Positions 1-8,997 of a stretch of 64,000 bases of DNA are shown piece by piece. How positions within the stretch are numbered: position 1 is the first letter of the stretch; each line of letters opens with the position of its first letter. Both the position numbers and the translations under genes were made by a program. The stretch lies in contig JAXLXE010000001.1 in NCBI GenBank assembly GCA_046328115.1, positions 744,001 to 808,000 of the forward strand. Reading direction: 5' to 3'. The notes below the pieces were generated by a model. That model had not been told where the DNA came from and made no database searches. It saw nothing but the letters and a program-made list of their open reading frames with translations. This DNA is from JAXLXE01 sp046328115. Lineage in GTDB: Bacteria; Chloroflexota; UBA6077; JACCZL01.

Positions 1-1
1 A

Positions 2-601
2 GTGGTTGATCACGACCTGATGCAGGCGCCGCCGGTAGTGCTTACTGACGTGGCACGCGAAAAACTGCTCGAGATCCTCGACGCTCAGGAGCTCAGAGGT
101 CGGGGCGCGTTGCGCGTGGAGATCGAAGGCCGCAACGGTCCCGACTTTGACTACGGCATGGCTATTGAGGAGGACCCAGACGTCGGTCCGGGCGACGTGG
201 TCTACACCGACGCCGAGTTGTCCGTGCTCATTCCCGCCGCGAGCGTCTCCAAGCTTCGCGGTTCTACGATCGACTTCGTGGCCCAACTCATGGGCGGCGG
301 CTTCAAGATCAACAACCCCAACGTGGGCTGGGACGATCCAGTAGCGCAGGCCGTCCAGAAGCTGATCGACGGCGAGATAAATCCGGGCGTAGCCAGCCAT
401 GGTGGCCGTGTTGAGCTAGTGGACGTGAGCGAGGGCCAGGTCTACCTGCGGATGGGTGGCGGGTGCGCCGGCTGCGGCATGGTGGACGCGACACTCCGCC
501 AGGGCATCGAAGTGTTGATCAAGGAGCGCGTGCCGGAAGTTGTGGGCGTGATCGACACGACCGACCACACCGCGGGCACCAACCCCTACTACCGCCGTTA
601 G
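2..601 (+). CDS. nfuA: NfuA-type iron-sulfur cluster carrier
   Basis: Two-domain protein. Residues about 10-110 have the HesB/IscA-type (A-type) fold pattern but contain no cysteine, as in the degenerate A-type domain of NfuA. Residues about 120-199 form a NifU C-terminal domain with the CxxC pair C155 and C158 inside GGGCAGCGM. NfuA carries 4Fe-4S clusters, bound between two CxxC motifs of a dimer, to apoproteins in the cytoplasm. The GTG at base 2 lies at the window edge, so the true start may be there, at the ATG at base 20, or upstream. Its TAG stop overlaps the TAA stop of convergent uvrB by one shared 4-base string (TTAG, 598-601). Confidence 0.88.
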   Translation: MVDHDLMQAPPVVLTDVAREKLLEILDAQELRGRGALRVEIEGRNGPDFDYGMAIEEDPDVGPGDVVYTDAELSVLIPAASVSKLRGSTIDFVAQLMGGGFKINNPNVGWDDPVAQAVQKLIDGEINPGVASHGGRVELVDVSEGQVYLRMGGGCAGCGMVDATLRQGIEVLIKERVPEVVGVIDTTDHTAGTNPYYRR

Positions 602-2619
602 CGACGGCCGGCCAGCCACTCCTTGGGCACTACGGCGTCCTCGGTGGCGATGAGGCGCTTCAACTCCACGATCTGATCGCGTAGGGCGGCGGCCTGTTCG
701 AACTCCAGCGCCTTGGATGCCACCCGCATCTGCACTTCCAGATCCTGGATGAGCCGAGCAGCTTCATCCTTGGGGATCGAGACCTTCGGCCCGGCATCGT
801 ACTCAGCCGCGGCCTCCGCCACGGCCTTCACGCGATTCGAGATGTCGCGAATCGCCTTCTTGATGCCGACCGGTTGGATGCCGTGCGCCTCGTTGTATTC
901 CATCTGGATGCGACGGCGGCGGTACGTCTCGTCGATCGCGCGCTGCATCGAGCCGGTCATGGTGTCGGCGTACATGATCACGTGGCCGTCCACGTGCCGC
1001 GCCGCGCGGCCAATCGTCTGGATCAGGCTGCTCTCGGAGCGGAGGTAGCCCTCCTTGTCAGCATCGAGGATCGCCACCAGGGAGACCTCGGGCAGGTCCA
1101 ATCCCTCCCGAAGCAAGTTGATGCCCACGACCACATCGTGCACGCCCAGGCGGAGATCGCGCAGGATGGCGATGCGCTCGAGCGTGTCGATCTCAGAGTG
1201 CAGGTAGTGCACGCGGATGCCCATGTCGCGCATGTAGTCCGCGAGGTCCTCGGACATGCGCTTGGTGAGCGTGGTTACCAGTACGCGCTCGCCGCGCGAG
1301 GTGCGCGCCTGGACCTGCTCCAGGAGATCATCGATCTGTCCCTTGGTGGGCTTGACCTCGATAGATGGGTCGATCAGGCCCGTTGGGCGGATGAGCTGCT
1401 CCACCACCTGCTCGCTGTGCTCGCCCTCGTACGGCCCAGGGGTCGCGGAGACGTAGATCACCTGGTTGACTCGACGCTCGAACTCGTCGAACGTGAGCGG
1501 GCGGTTGTCCAGGGCGGAGGGCAGCCTGAACCCGTGCTCCACCAGGATCTCCTTGCGAGCGCGGTCTCCGTGGAACATCCCGCGGACCTGTGGGATGGCC
1601 ATGTGCGACTCGTCAATGAGCAGCAGAAAATCGTCCGGGAAGTAGTCCAGCAGCGTCCACGGCGTGCTGCCGGCGGCGCGCCGGCCCAGGTGTCGTGAGT
1701 AGTTCTCCACGCCGTTGCAGAAGCCTGTCTCGCGCATCATCTCCAGGTCGTACCTGGTCCGCTGTTTCAGCCGCGCGGCCTCTAGCTGGCGGTCCTGCTC
1801 CGTCAGCACTTTGAGCCGCTCCTCGAGCTCGACTTCAATGTCGTAGAGCGCCTCTTCCAGCTTCTCACGGGTTGTGACGAAGTACTTGGCCGGGTAGATG
1901 TCCACCGCCGCGCGCTCCACCAGCACCTGGCCTGTGAGCGTGTCCACCTCGGAGATGCGTTCTACCTCATCGCCCCAGAACTCTATCCGGATGGCGATCT
2001 CCTGGCCGGCCGGGTGGACCTCTAGCGTATCCCCCCGAACGCGAAAGGCCCCGCGTTTGAAGTCGTAATCATTGCGCTCGTAGTAGATGTCGATAAGGTG
2101 CCGGATCACCTTGTCACGGCGGCGAGTCTCCCCCTTGCGGAGCGAGATCACGGACTGCCCATAGTCCTCCGGCTTGCCGAGACCGTAAATGCACGAGACG
2201 GAGGCCACGACCAACGTGTCTCGACGGGTGAGGACGGACTGCATGGCGGCGTGGCGCAGGCGGTCGATGTCCTCGTTGAGGATGGTCTCCTTCTCGATGT
2301 ACGTGTCCGACCGCGCGATGTACGCCTCTGGCTGGTAGTAGTCGTAGTAGGACACGAAATACTCGACGGCGTTCTCTGGAAAGAACTCCTGGAACTCCGC
2401 ACTGAGCTGGGCGGCCAGCGTCTTGTTTGGCGCCAGGACCAGGGTGGGCTTCTGAACCTGCTCCACGATCCACGCCATGGTGGCAGTCTTCCCACTACCG
2501 GTCACGCCCAGCAGTGTTTGATGGCGATTGCCGGTGCGGACGCCCTCCACCAGGCGAGCTATGGCCTGGGGCTGGTCACCTGTGGCGCGGTAGTCGGAGA
2601 CAACTCTGAATTCTGGCAT
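598..2619 (-). CDS. uvrB: Excinuclease ABC subunit B (UvrB)
   Basis: Full-length 673-residue UvrB, the helicase-like damage-verification subunit of nucleotide excision repair. Visible parts: Walker A GVTGSGKT at residues 38-45, the beta-hairpin region starting YYDYYQPEAY at 91-100 that inserts between DNA strands, the DESH Walker B box, the helicase motif region with QTIGRAARH, and a C-terminal UVR coiled-coil (about 625-660) that contacts UvrA and UvrC. Length matches the family. It lies 78 bp downstream of the ATP-grasp/SET gene on the same strand; uvrA and uvrC are not in the window. No LexA-type operator is obvious upstream. Confidence 0.98.
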   Translation of the reverse strand: MPEFRVVSDYRATGDQPQAIARLVEGVRTGNRHQTLLGVTGSGKTATMAWIVEQVQKPTLVLAPNKTLAAQLSAEFQEFFPENAVEYFVSYYDYYQPEAYIARSDTYIEKETILNEDIDRLRHAAMQSVLTRRDTLVVASVSCIYGLGKPEDYGQSVISLRKGETRRRDKVIRHLIDIYYERNDYDFKRGAFRVRGDTLEVHPAGQEIAIRIEFWGDEVERISEVDTLTGQVLVERAAVDIYPAKYFVTTREKLEEALYDIEVELEERLKVLTEQDRQLEAARLKQRTRYDLEMMRETGFCNGVENYSRHLGRRAAGSTPWTLLDYFPDDFLLLIDESHMAIPQVRGMFHGDRARKEILVEHGFRLPSALDNRPLTFDEFERRVNQVIYVSATPGPYEGEHSEQVVEQLIRPTGLIDPSIEVKPTKGQIDDLLEQVQARTSRGERVLVTTLTKRMSEDLADYMRDMGIRVHYLHSEIDTLERIAILRDLRLGVHDVVVGINLLREGLDLPEVSLVAILDADKEGYLRSESSLIQTIGRAARHVDGHVIMYADTMTGSMQRAIDETYRRRRIQMEYNEAHGIQPVGIKKAIRDISNRVKAVAEAAAEYDAGPKVSIPKDEAARLIQDLEVQMRVASKALEFEQAAALRDQIVELKRLIATEDAVVPKEWLAGRR

Positions 2620-2697
2620 GACCCTGCGTTCATCTTAGCAGTGCTACGCCAATTCTACTAGAACGCCTGATCTAAGCAGCTGCCCAAGTGGGCGCAG

Positions 2698-4152
2698 TCA
2701 CCGGGCCTGCTTCTGGCGGACGTAGTCGCTCACATGATCGCCGTACCGCGCACGAAACCAGGGCTCCTGGAAGTCGCCGCGCCGCCACCCACCTCGGCAG
2801 ATGTTGGCCCCGCAGCGGCACTCAAATGTGACCAGGGGTTCTGCGTACATGGTGGCATAGTCCATGGTGATCTCTTCGCCGGCGGCAATCGGCCGCCGCG
2901 CGTGCAGGTCTAGTCCGGTGACCCACGCATTAGGGTCGCAGGAGTGGTTGATGGGCTTCCACTGATCGGGATCGTCGTCCCAGAGCACGAACACCTCGTC
3001 CGTCAGTGGATAGGCAAAGTGCTTGAAGAACTCACGGTAGCGCGGCGACCAGGTTCTTTCGACGTGAGATCGGGACACCAACACGTGCGGGCGCTCCTCA
3101 AGCTGGTAGATGCGCTCGCCGGCGGTCAAATCACGCGCCGCGTAGATCGCGTGCCCACCGCCGGGATGCTTGCGGACAACATACGCGCGTTCCGCGTTCT
3201 TCTGGCGAGCGAGCGCGAACTCGATCATCTGCTCGAGGAAGCCGGCCTTCCCAACACCGTCGAGACGGAGGATGTCATCTGCGGTGCCGCCGTTGTCATC
3301 CGAGTAGAACACGCCGCAGTTTGGATTGATCTCCAGGAAGTAGAGCCGACCGTCACGGTCCATCCGGATGTCGGTTCGGGCGTACCCGTTACCTCGCAGT
3401 CCCTGGAACACATCAGCGCTCATTGCCCTCAGGCGGCTCGCCAGATCCTTATCAAGCACGGGGAGCCGTATGTGCGGCGTGGGCCACTTCCACTTGTAGT
3501 CAAACGTCTTGAAGCTGATGCCATCCTCGAACTGATGTTCGATCGGCAGATAGGTCCTCGGCTCGAATGGATTGGTCGGGTCACTCGCCACGAGCACGGA
3601 GAATTCCCGCCCGTCGATGTACTCCTCTATCAGGGCGCCGCCAAACCGCTCGATGACTTCGAATGCGACCGCTCGCAGCTCCGCCGGTGTGTGCGCCCGC
3701 GACCTCTCGGTGAGGCCAATGCTGCTATAGCCGTTCTCCGGCTTCACGAAGCAAGGAAACGGGATCCGCTCGACGGCTTCCTCGATTCCTGCCAGATCGC
3801 GTGCGAAGACGAACGCTGGCGTGTCGATCCCCCAGTAGTAGCAGATTCGCTTCATCATCTCCCGCGTAGGATCGTAGAACGCCGAATCTGCGCCGGTGAA
3901 AGGCCGCCGCAAACGCTCCAGGGCCTGAACGACCTCGATTCCCGGCGTGTCCTCCTCCCAGCTTCCGTCACAGAGATTGACAAACACGTCAGCACGTGTG
4001 GCTCTGACCGCCCCGACGGCCGTGGGCTTCTCCAGAAACTGGTGATCCACATCGTGGTCCGGCAGCAACCCGTCCAGGCAGACGCGTGTGTCCAACTCCG
4101 CGTACGGCGAACTGCTCCCCAGGTAGGAGGCCTGAAGCACACAGATCCTCAC
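2698..4152 (-). CDS. ATP-grasp ligase fused to SET-domain methyltransferase
   Basis: A 484-residue two-enzyme fusion. Residues 1-315 resemble D-Ala-D-Ala-ligase-type ATP-grasp proteins: FVKPENGYSSIGL (136-147) is the ATP-binding lysine/glycine-loop region, and ARTDIRMDRDG...LEINPN (259-278) carries the magnesium-binding D261, E274 and N276. Residues about 322-455 are a SET domain: NHSCDPN at 402-408, EEITMDY with Y432, and a post-SET cysteine set C445-x-C447 and C452 that with C405 could bind zinc. ATP-grasp enzymes make amide or ester bonds through acyl-phosphates; SET domains methylate lysines with SAM. All key residues are present, so both halves look active. GTG start; 42 bp downstream of the JmjC gene, so probably cotranscribed. 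Substrate unknown. Confidence 0.88.
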   Translation of the reverse strand: MRICVLQASYLGSSSPYAELDTRVCLDGLLPDHDVDHQFLEKPTAVGAVRATRADVFVNLCDGSWEEDTPGIEVVQALERLRRPFTGADSAFYDPTREMMKRICYYWGIDTPAFVFARDLAGIEEAVERIPFPCFVKPENGYSSIGLTERSRAHTPAELRAVAFEVIERFGGALIEEYIDGREFSVLVASDPTNPFEPRTYLPIEHQFEDGISFKTFDYKWKWPTPHIRLPVLDKDLASRLRAMSADVFQGLRGNGYARTDIRMDRDGRLYFLEINPNCGVFYSDDNGGTADDILRLDGVGKAGFLEQMIEFALARQKNAERAYVVRKHPGGGHAIYAARDLTAGERIYQLEERPHVLVSRSHVERTWSPRYREFFKHFAYPLTDEVFVLWDDDPDQWKPINHSCDPNAWVTGLDLHARRPIAAGEEITMDYATMYAEPLVTFECRCGANICRGGWRRGDFQEPWFRARYGDHVSDYVRQKQAR

Positions 4153-4194
4153 CGTGCGGATACCGCGGCGATGTGCGAAGTCAAGGCGGTCCGG

Positions 4195-5127
4195 CTACAG
4201 CTCAAGCCCGGTTTCATGCATGCGCGAAACCCAGGCATTTCGGAGCGCCAGAGCGCGCTTTAGCGCGGGACGCTCGGGCGAATCCGTCGGTACGCGCTCC
4301 AGGCGGTCTCGCATGAAACCCGCGAGATTAAACGATCCCGCGTAGCTCATGGAGGAATCCACAAGCCACCAGTGCATGGCGGAGGGTGCCAGATGCGCGT
4401 TGAGCACGTTCCCGCCAACGCCGAGACTTGACTCCGGGGTGTAGACCCGGTGCATCCATCCGCCAGGGAACAGCACTAGCTCTCCCGGACGGAGTGTATA
4501 GCTCAGGGCTTCACGCTGGACCAGCGAGGCAAGCGGGAATCGGTCAGCATGGGAAACCAGCGCCCCCGCGTACTCCGCCCCCCGCGGATCGTAGTAGTCC
4601 TTGAACAGCGGATCGTACAACGCGCCACGGCAGCGAGGTGGGAAAAACTGCCACTCCTTGCAACCTGTCATCAGGTACATCCAGCCGGAGAATCCGTACG
4701 AATCCACGTGGAGCGGGGTGTAAGAGCCCGCCGCCGTGGCAACCAGGCACTTCTCCCCCAGCCTTGGCTCGTCCGAAAGCCAGTTGGCATCAAGAAACCA
4801 GGGGATCCTGAACGACTCGCCAAACGGGGAATCTTCAACAGGATGGTCGACCACGTTGTAGCGCGTGTCGCCGGCCGCAAACCCGGCAAAGAAGTCTGCG
4901 GACGGAACTTCTACGTGGGCCTGCGTCTCGCGGTCTACCGCCCAGATGGTCAGTCCGCTGAAGAGCCGCGCGACGCCTTCGACCGACGCCGTGCTCTCCA
5001 TAGCGATGGGTGAGTGGAGGCCTCTAATGACCACTGGCTCGTGTCCGTAATCCTGGAAAAACGTGTCGGCGTCACCGGACAGGTCGGCGATGTCGACGGC
5101 ACGAATGCCACCCACTGCTGTGCTCAT
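4195..5127 (-). CDS. JmjC/cupin-8-type Fe(II) 2-oxoglutarate oxygenase
   Basis: 310 residues from the ATG at 5127; longer upstream starts give low-complexity sequence and are not favoured. The core is a JmjC (cupin-8) fold: TPLHVD gives the iron ligands H140 and D142, GCKEWQFFPP gives the conserved K157 for 2-oxoglutarate, and PGGWMHRV gives the distal iron ligand H226. The family hydroxylates or demethylates proteins, RNA or small molecules. It is the first gene of a likely JmjC, ATP-grasp/SET operon and is divergent from the ABC exporter. Pairing a hydroxylase with a methyltransferase/ligase suggests stepwise tailoring of one substrate, but nothing in the sequence shows which. Family confident, reaction unknown. 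Confidence 0.88.
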   Translation of the reverse strand: MSTAVGGIRAVDIADLSGDADTFFQDYGHEPVVIRGLHSPIAMESTASVEGVARLFSGLTIWAVDRETQAHVEVPSADFFAGFAAGDTRYNVVDHPVEDSPFGESFRIPWFLDANWLSDEPRLGEKCLVATAAGSYTPLHVDSYGFSGWMYLMTGCKEWQFFPPRCRGALYDPLFKDYYDPRGAEYAGALVSHADRFPLASLVQREALSYTLRPGELVLFPGGWMHRVYTPESSLGVGGNVLNAHLAPSAMHWWLVDSSMSYAGSFNLAGFMRDRLERVPTDSPERPALKRALALRNAWVSRMHETGLEL

Positions 5128-5326
5128 CCAGTCCCGTACCCCCGGGCCTCCGATTAGTCGGTCCGCATCGTAACATGACCCCTCTGACGCAGAATCGATC
5201 GCTCGCCGAGCGTGGTGGCGCACGGCGCCCGTGGCGTACGGTTCGTATGCTTTGCGCGATGGTGCGGGAGCGCGGTGCGGCCGGGTGCGGGGTGCCGTAG
5301 CGGTCCAGGAGTCCACGCAACACGAT
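5128..5326. promoter_or_regulatory. Divergent intergenic region, JmjC and ABC exporter
   Basis: About 200 bp separates the JmjC gene start (minus strand) from the exporter start (plus strand) and must hold both promoters. A minus-strand TACGAT at 5172-5167 and a plus-strand TATGCT at 5246-5251 could serve as -10 boxes; neither has a convincing -35 element. I see no clear shared operator palindrome. Confidence 0.35.
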
Positions 5327-8176
5327 ATGTCCACATTGGCCGCGGATAGCCCGAGCTCGGCTCGGTCTCCCCACTTCATCGTCTCAGACCTTCCAGGTGG
5401 CGAGCAAGGCCTCGACGCTGAAGCGGTTGCAGTCCGCCTGGAGAGTACGCGCGCCGCGTTGGCACGGACGCTTGGCCTGCCCGATTCGGTGTGTGCTCAG
5501 ATCAGAGTGGAGGCGGCGCCGTCCCCGGAGGCGGGCGGTGACGCTAGGCGGCTCACGTTTGGGGCACTTCCCATCAGCACATGGAGCCTGGGTCTGCTTG
5601 AACGGGACCTGGTGAGTCTGCTCCTGAGTGAGGCGTACGGAAAGCCGCGCCGATCGAGCGCGCTCATCGTGGATGGGCTCCTGGGCGTAGTGGGCGAGCA
5701 TGGTAGGCGCGGCGGCGCGCTGGACGCGCGCGTGGCAGCCTCCGTGGTGAGAGGCGAAGATGTCCGCCTTTCCGAACTGTTGTCGAGAGACGCGCCGTTG
5801 CCGAGCCACTCGGCGTGGGCCGACGCGGCGGCATCGTTCGTCGGCCACGTCTTGCGGACGCGCGGCACGACCGCGCTCGCCGACCTCTGGTTGTCGGCTG
5901 GCGGAGTTGCGCGGAGCACCGTGGACGACGCGAACCCGCTGGTCACGATGGAGCGCGATTGGCGAGCGATGCTCGATCGCGCCCACGCACGCGAACTGGG
6001 AGTCGCGGGTCTAGCACGGAACGGCTGGCGCTACTCGCGGCCGCACTGGCGCAGCGCGATGCTCGCCGGCGTTACGCTCACACCATCCGTGGCGTTCATC
6101 ATGCTCCAACCACTCGCGCTCGCGGCGCTGGTGGACCTGGCGATACTCCCGCGCGACAGCACGATGGCGGCCGAGCTCATCGCGGGGCTGGTGGCGCTGC
6201 TCGTCGTGTACGTGGCGGGTGATCTGGCGCACCAGTACACCGTAGCGCGCCTTGCAACGCTGATAGGCAGCGACCTGAGGCGCGCGCTATTCGAGCACTT
6301 CCAGCGCCTGTCGCTCGCCTACTTCGGCCGATCCCAGCAGGGCGACCTCCTGAGCCGGTTTACGTCCAGCATAGAGGCCGTGGAGCGCGCAGTTGGCACC
6401 GAGATCCCGTTCGCGCTGAACTATCTACTCACGATCGGGGTGGGGGCCGCCATCCTGCTCGCGATCGAGTGGCGTCTGGCGGTGCTGTGCCTCGCACTGC
6501 TGCCCACGGTGCTCATCGGCCCTCGAGTGTTGGCGGCGCGAGCGGAAGAGGCTAACTACGAGCGGCAGGCCGCGGGCGCGCAGCTCGCGAGCACCGTCCA
6601 GGAGAATCTGGCGGGCTACGCGGTAGTGAAGGCCTTCGGGCTCCAGGACCTGGCGCAAGGCCGATTCGATCGCGAGCTACGCGCGTTCCGCCAGCGCGCC
6701 GTGAGGGTGGGCTTCCTCAGCAGCGTCGTTGGTGCCTCGATGACGGTCAGTGCCTACAGCCTGCTCGTCATTGCCATGGGCACCGGCACCTTCATGGCCA
6801 TGTCTGGCTCGATGACCGTGGGCTCGCTCGTCGCATTCACCGAGATACTGTGGTGGATGTCCTCCTCCGTCCAGCTCCTGGGCGGGGTGGTTCCCCCAAT
6901 ACAGCAGGCGGCGGCCGGCCTTCAGCGGATCCGCGAAGTTCTGAACGAGCATCCGCACGTGGCAGACGCACACGACGCGGTGCCTCTTCCCACGCTGGCC
7001 AGCCGCATCAGCATGGAGGATGTGTCGTTCAGTTACACGGGCGACGAGACTAGCCTGCGCGATGTCAGCCTGCGCATCGACCGGGGTGAGTCGGTCGCCT
7101 TCATTGGGCCGAGCGGCTGCGGCAAGAGCACTGTCCTCAGCCTCCTGCTACGGTTCTACGACCCACAGCACGGCGCCGTGCGCTACGACGGGTTCGACGC
7201 ACGCTCGGTCACCCAGGCATCCCTGCGGAGCCAGATCGCCACCGTGCTCCAGGACAGCTTCCTCTTCAACGCCACCATTCGTGAGAACATCCGGATGGGC
7301 CGACCGAGCGCGTCAGACGCGGAGGTGGAGGTTGCCGCTCGAGCCGCGGAGATCCACGACTCCATTCTGGCGCTTCCCTATGGTTATGAGACCGTCGTGG
7401 GCGAACGAGGAGGGCGACTGTCCGGGGGGCAGCGTCAGCGGATCGCGATTGCCAGGGCGGTGCTGCGCAATCCCCCCATCCTGATCCTGGACGAAGCCAC
7501 TTCCGCCCTGGACGTGGCAACTGAGGCGGCGGTGAATGCCACGCTTCGGAAGCTAGGTCACGGGCGAACGGTAGTCAACGTGACGCACCGGTTGGCAACA
7601 GTGGCGGGATGCGACCGGATCTTTGTGCTGGATCAGGGCAGGATTGTGGAGCACGGCCGGCACGCCGAGCTCCTGGCCCGCGAGGGCGAGTACTACCGCA
7701 TGTGGCAAAAACAGAGTCGATTTGTGGTCAGCGAGGACGGAAGCCAGGCGGGCGTGGATCCGGACTGGCTCCCGTCGATTCCGCTCTTTGCGGGCGTGCC
7801 GGAGCCATTGCTGGCCGACATCGCCGGCAGGCTGGTCACGGAGGGCACAGCGGCCGGACGGGCGCTGATCGTTGAGGGTGATCCGGGCGACAAGTTCTAC
7901 ATTCTGGTCCGCGGCAGCGTGGAGGTTGTTAAGCATCTGGACGGCCGCGACCAGCAGCTCGCGGTGTTGCAGGACGGGGACTTCTTTGGCGAGACGGCGT
8001 TGCTGCATGATGTGCCTCGCACTGCCACCGTGCGCACGCTCACGTCTTGCACGTTCCTTACGCTCCAACGCGGGCAGTTCCTGGACCTCGTGCACCAGGC
8101 ACCGGAGCTGGCGCGTGTGATCGACGAGGTGGAGCGGCAGCGCCTGGCCGAGCAGGCTGAGGCAGGGGCGCACTAA
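5327..8176 (+). CDS. ABC exporter with N-terminal unknown domain and cyclic-nucleotide-binding C-terminus
   Basis: 949 residues from the ATG at 5327 (AGGAG 15 bases upstream, so the start is tentative). Residues about 1-230 are an extra cytoplasmic domain; its spacing of helices resembles peptidase MA-like gluzincins but there is no HExxH. Residues about 235-535 are a six-helix ABC exporter membrane domain. The ATPase follows: GPSGCGKST (about 594), LSGGQRQR signature (about 697), ILILDEATS Walker B (about 720). Residues about 815-940 are a cNMP-binding (Crp-like) domain with EGDPGDKFYILVRG and FGETALL. Half-transporter, so probably a homodimer exporting lipid, peptide or drug. Divergent from the JmjC/SET operon, which might supply its substrate. 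Convergent with the downstream crotonase. Confidence 0.9.
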   Translation: MSTLAADSPSSARSPHFIVSDLPGGEQGLDAEAVAVRLESTRAALARTLGLPDSVCAQIRVEAAPSPEAGGDARRLTFGALPISTWSLGLLERDLVSLLLSEAYGKPRRSSALIVDGLLGVVGEHGRRGGALDARVAASVVRGEDVRLSELLSRDAPLPSHSAWADAAASFVGHVLRTRGTTALADLWLSAGGVARSTVDDANPLVTMERDWRAMLDRAHARELGVAGLARNGWRYSRPHWRSAMLAGVTLTPSVAFIMLQPLALAALVDLAILPRDSTMAAELIAGLVALLVVYVAGDLAHQYTVARLATLIGSDLRRALFEHFQRLSLAYFGRSQQGDLLSRFTSSIEAVERAVGTEIPFALNYLLTIGVGAAILLAIEWRLAVLCLALLPTVLIGPRVLAARAEEANYERQAAGAQLASTVQENLAGYAVVKAFGLQDLAQGRFDRELRAFRQRAVRVGFLSSVVGASMTVSAYSLLVIAMGTGTFMAMSGSMTVGSLVAFTEILWWMSSSVQLLGGVVPPIQQAAAGLQRIREVLNEHPHVADAHDAVPLPTLASRISMEDVSFSYTGDETSLRDVSLRIDRGESVAFIGPSGCGKSTVLSLLLRFYDPQHGAVRYDGFDARSVTQASLRSQIATVLQDSFLFNATIRENIRMGRPSASDAEVEVAARAAEIHDSILALPYGYETVVGERGGRLSGGQRQRIAIARAVLRNPPILILDEATSALDVATEAAVNATLRKLGHGRTVVNVTHRLATVAGCDRIFVLDQGRIVEHGRHAELLAREGEYYRMWQKQSRFVVSEDGSQAGVDPDWLPSIPLFAGVPEPLLADIAGRLVTEGTAAGRALIVEGDPGDKFYILVRGSVEVVKHLDGRDQQLAVLQDGDFFGETALLHDVPRTATVRTLTSCTFLTLQRGQFLDLVHQAPELARVIDEVERQRLAEQAEAGAH

Positions 8177-8199
8177 CCGGCTTGCCTTGGGTACGCCGC

Positions 8200-8997
8200 C
8201 TACTGGCCGGTGAACTCGGGTTTGCGCTTTTCCACGAATGCCCGGATTCCCTCCTGGAGGTCTCGTCCGGTGTTCGTGGCCAGGATCACGCTCCTGGCCT
8301 CACGGCGGCGCTCGTGATGAACGTCAGCGTCGCTAAGCAAGCGCAACAGGCGCTTTGTGCCCTGGACCGAACGCGGCGCGTTGGCGGCGATCTCCTCCGC
8401 CAGCGAGAACGTGTACTCCTCTAGCTCGGCATCCTCCACGACCTGCTCTACGAGGCCCAGTGCCTGCGATTGAGCAGAATCGAAGATGCGCCCAGAGTAG
8501 AACATCATTTTGGTCCGAGCATGGCCGATCAGCTCCACGAACGGTCGCAGCTCGCTCAGGCTGTACACCAGGCCAAGCTTGGCCGGCGGCATCCCGAACC
8601 GCGCCCCCTTCCCGGCGATCCGCAGATCGCAGCCCACCGCGAAGGTACAGCCACCGCCGACCGCGTAGCCGCGCACCATGGCGATCGTCGGCACGTGGCA
8701 CCGCAGCAACGCGGCGAGCGCGATCTCAAACGGGTCCTCGGGCGTAGAGAGGACGATACCCTGCTGCTCCAGCTCCTGGAGCGCGTTGATGTCGTACCCG
8801 GTGGAGAAGGCTCGCTCGCCCGCGCCCCGAAGGACCAATACACGCGCGTCCGCATCGGCGTTGAGCTCGTCCAGCATACGCGCCAGCTCGATCCAGCCCG
8901 CGGGGGGCAGACTGTTACGTTGCTCGGGGCGGTTGAACGTGAGGACGCGCAACGGACCTCGCGATTCCCACACAATGCTTTCGCTGGTCTGATTCAT
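8200..8997 (-). CDS. Crotonase-fold protein (enoyl-CoA hydratase/isomerase family), atypical active site
   Basis: 265 residues from the ATG at 8997. Clear crotonase fold: FNRPEQRNSL near the N-terminus, an oxyanion-hole region STGYDI, and GYAVGGGCTFAVGCDLRIA. In true enoyl-CoA hydratases the two catalytic glutamates lie in GGGxE and in the FGxPE segment; here these positions read GGGCT and FGMPP, so both are replaced (by Thr and Pro). A plain hydratase role is therefore doubtful; a decarboxylase, isomerase, thioesterase or ring-cleaving crotonase is as likely. Monocistronic as far as visible: convergent with the exporter, divergent from the DUF4349 lipoprotein. Confidence 0.85.
   Translation of the reverse strand: MNQTSESIVWESRGPLRVLTFNRPEQRNSLPPAGWIELARMLDELNADADARVLVLRGAGERAFSTGYDINALQELEQQGIVLSTPEDPFEIALAALLRCHVPTIAMVRGYAVGGGCTFAVGCDLRIAGKGARFGMPPAKLGLVYSLSELRPFVELIGHARTKMMFYSGRIFDSAQSQALGLVEQVVEDAELEEYTFSLAEEIAANAPRSVQGTKRLLRLLSDADVHHERRREARSVILATNTGRDLQEGIRAFVEKRKPEFTGQ

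Noticed and set aside
2944..4263. Long plus-strand reading frame (439 codons) opposite the ATP-grasp/SET gene
   Set aside because: It mirrors a strongly supported gene on the other strand, has no recognisable motifs and no ribosome site. It is a shadow frame typical of GC-rich DNA.
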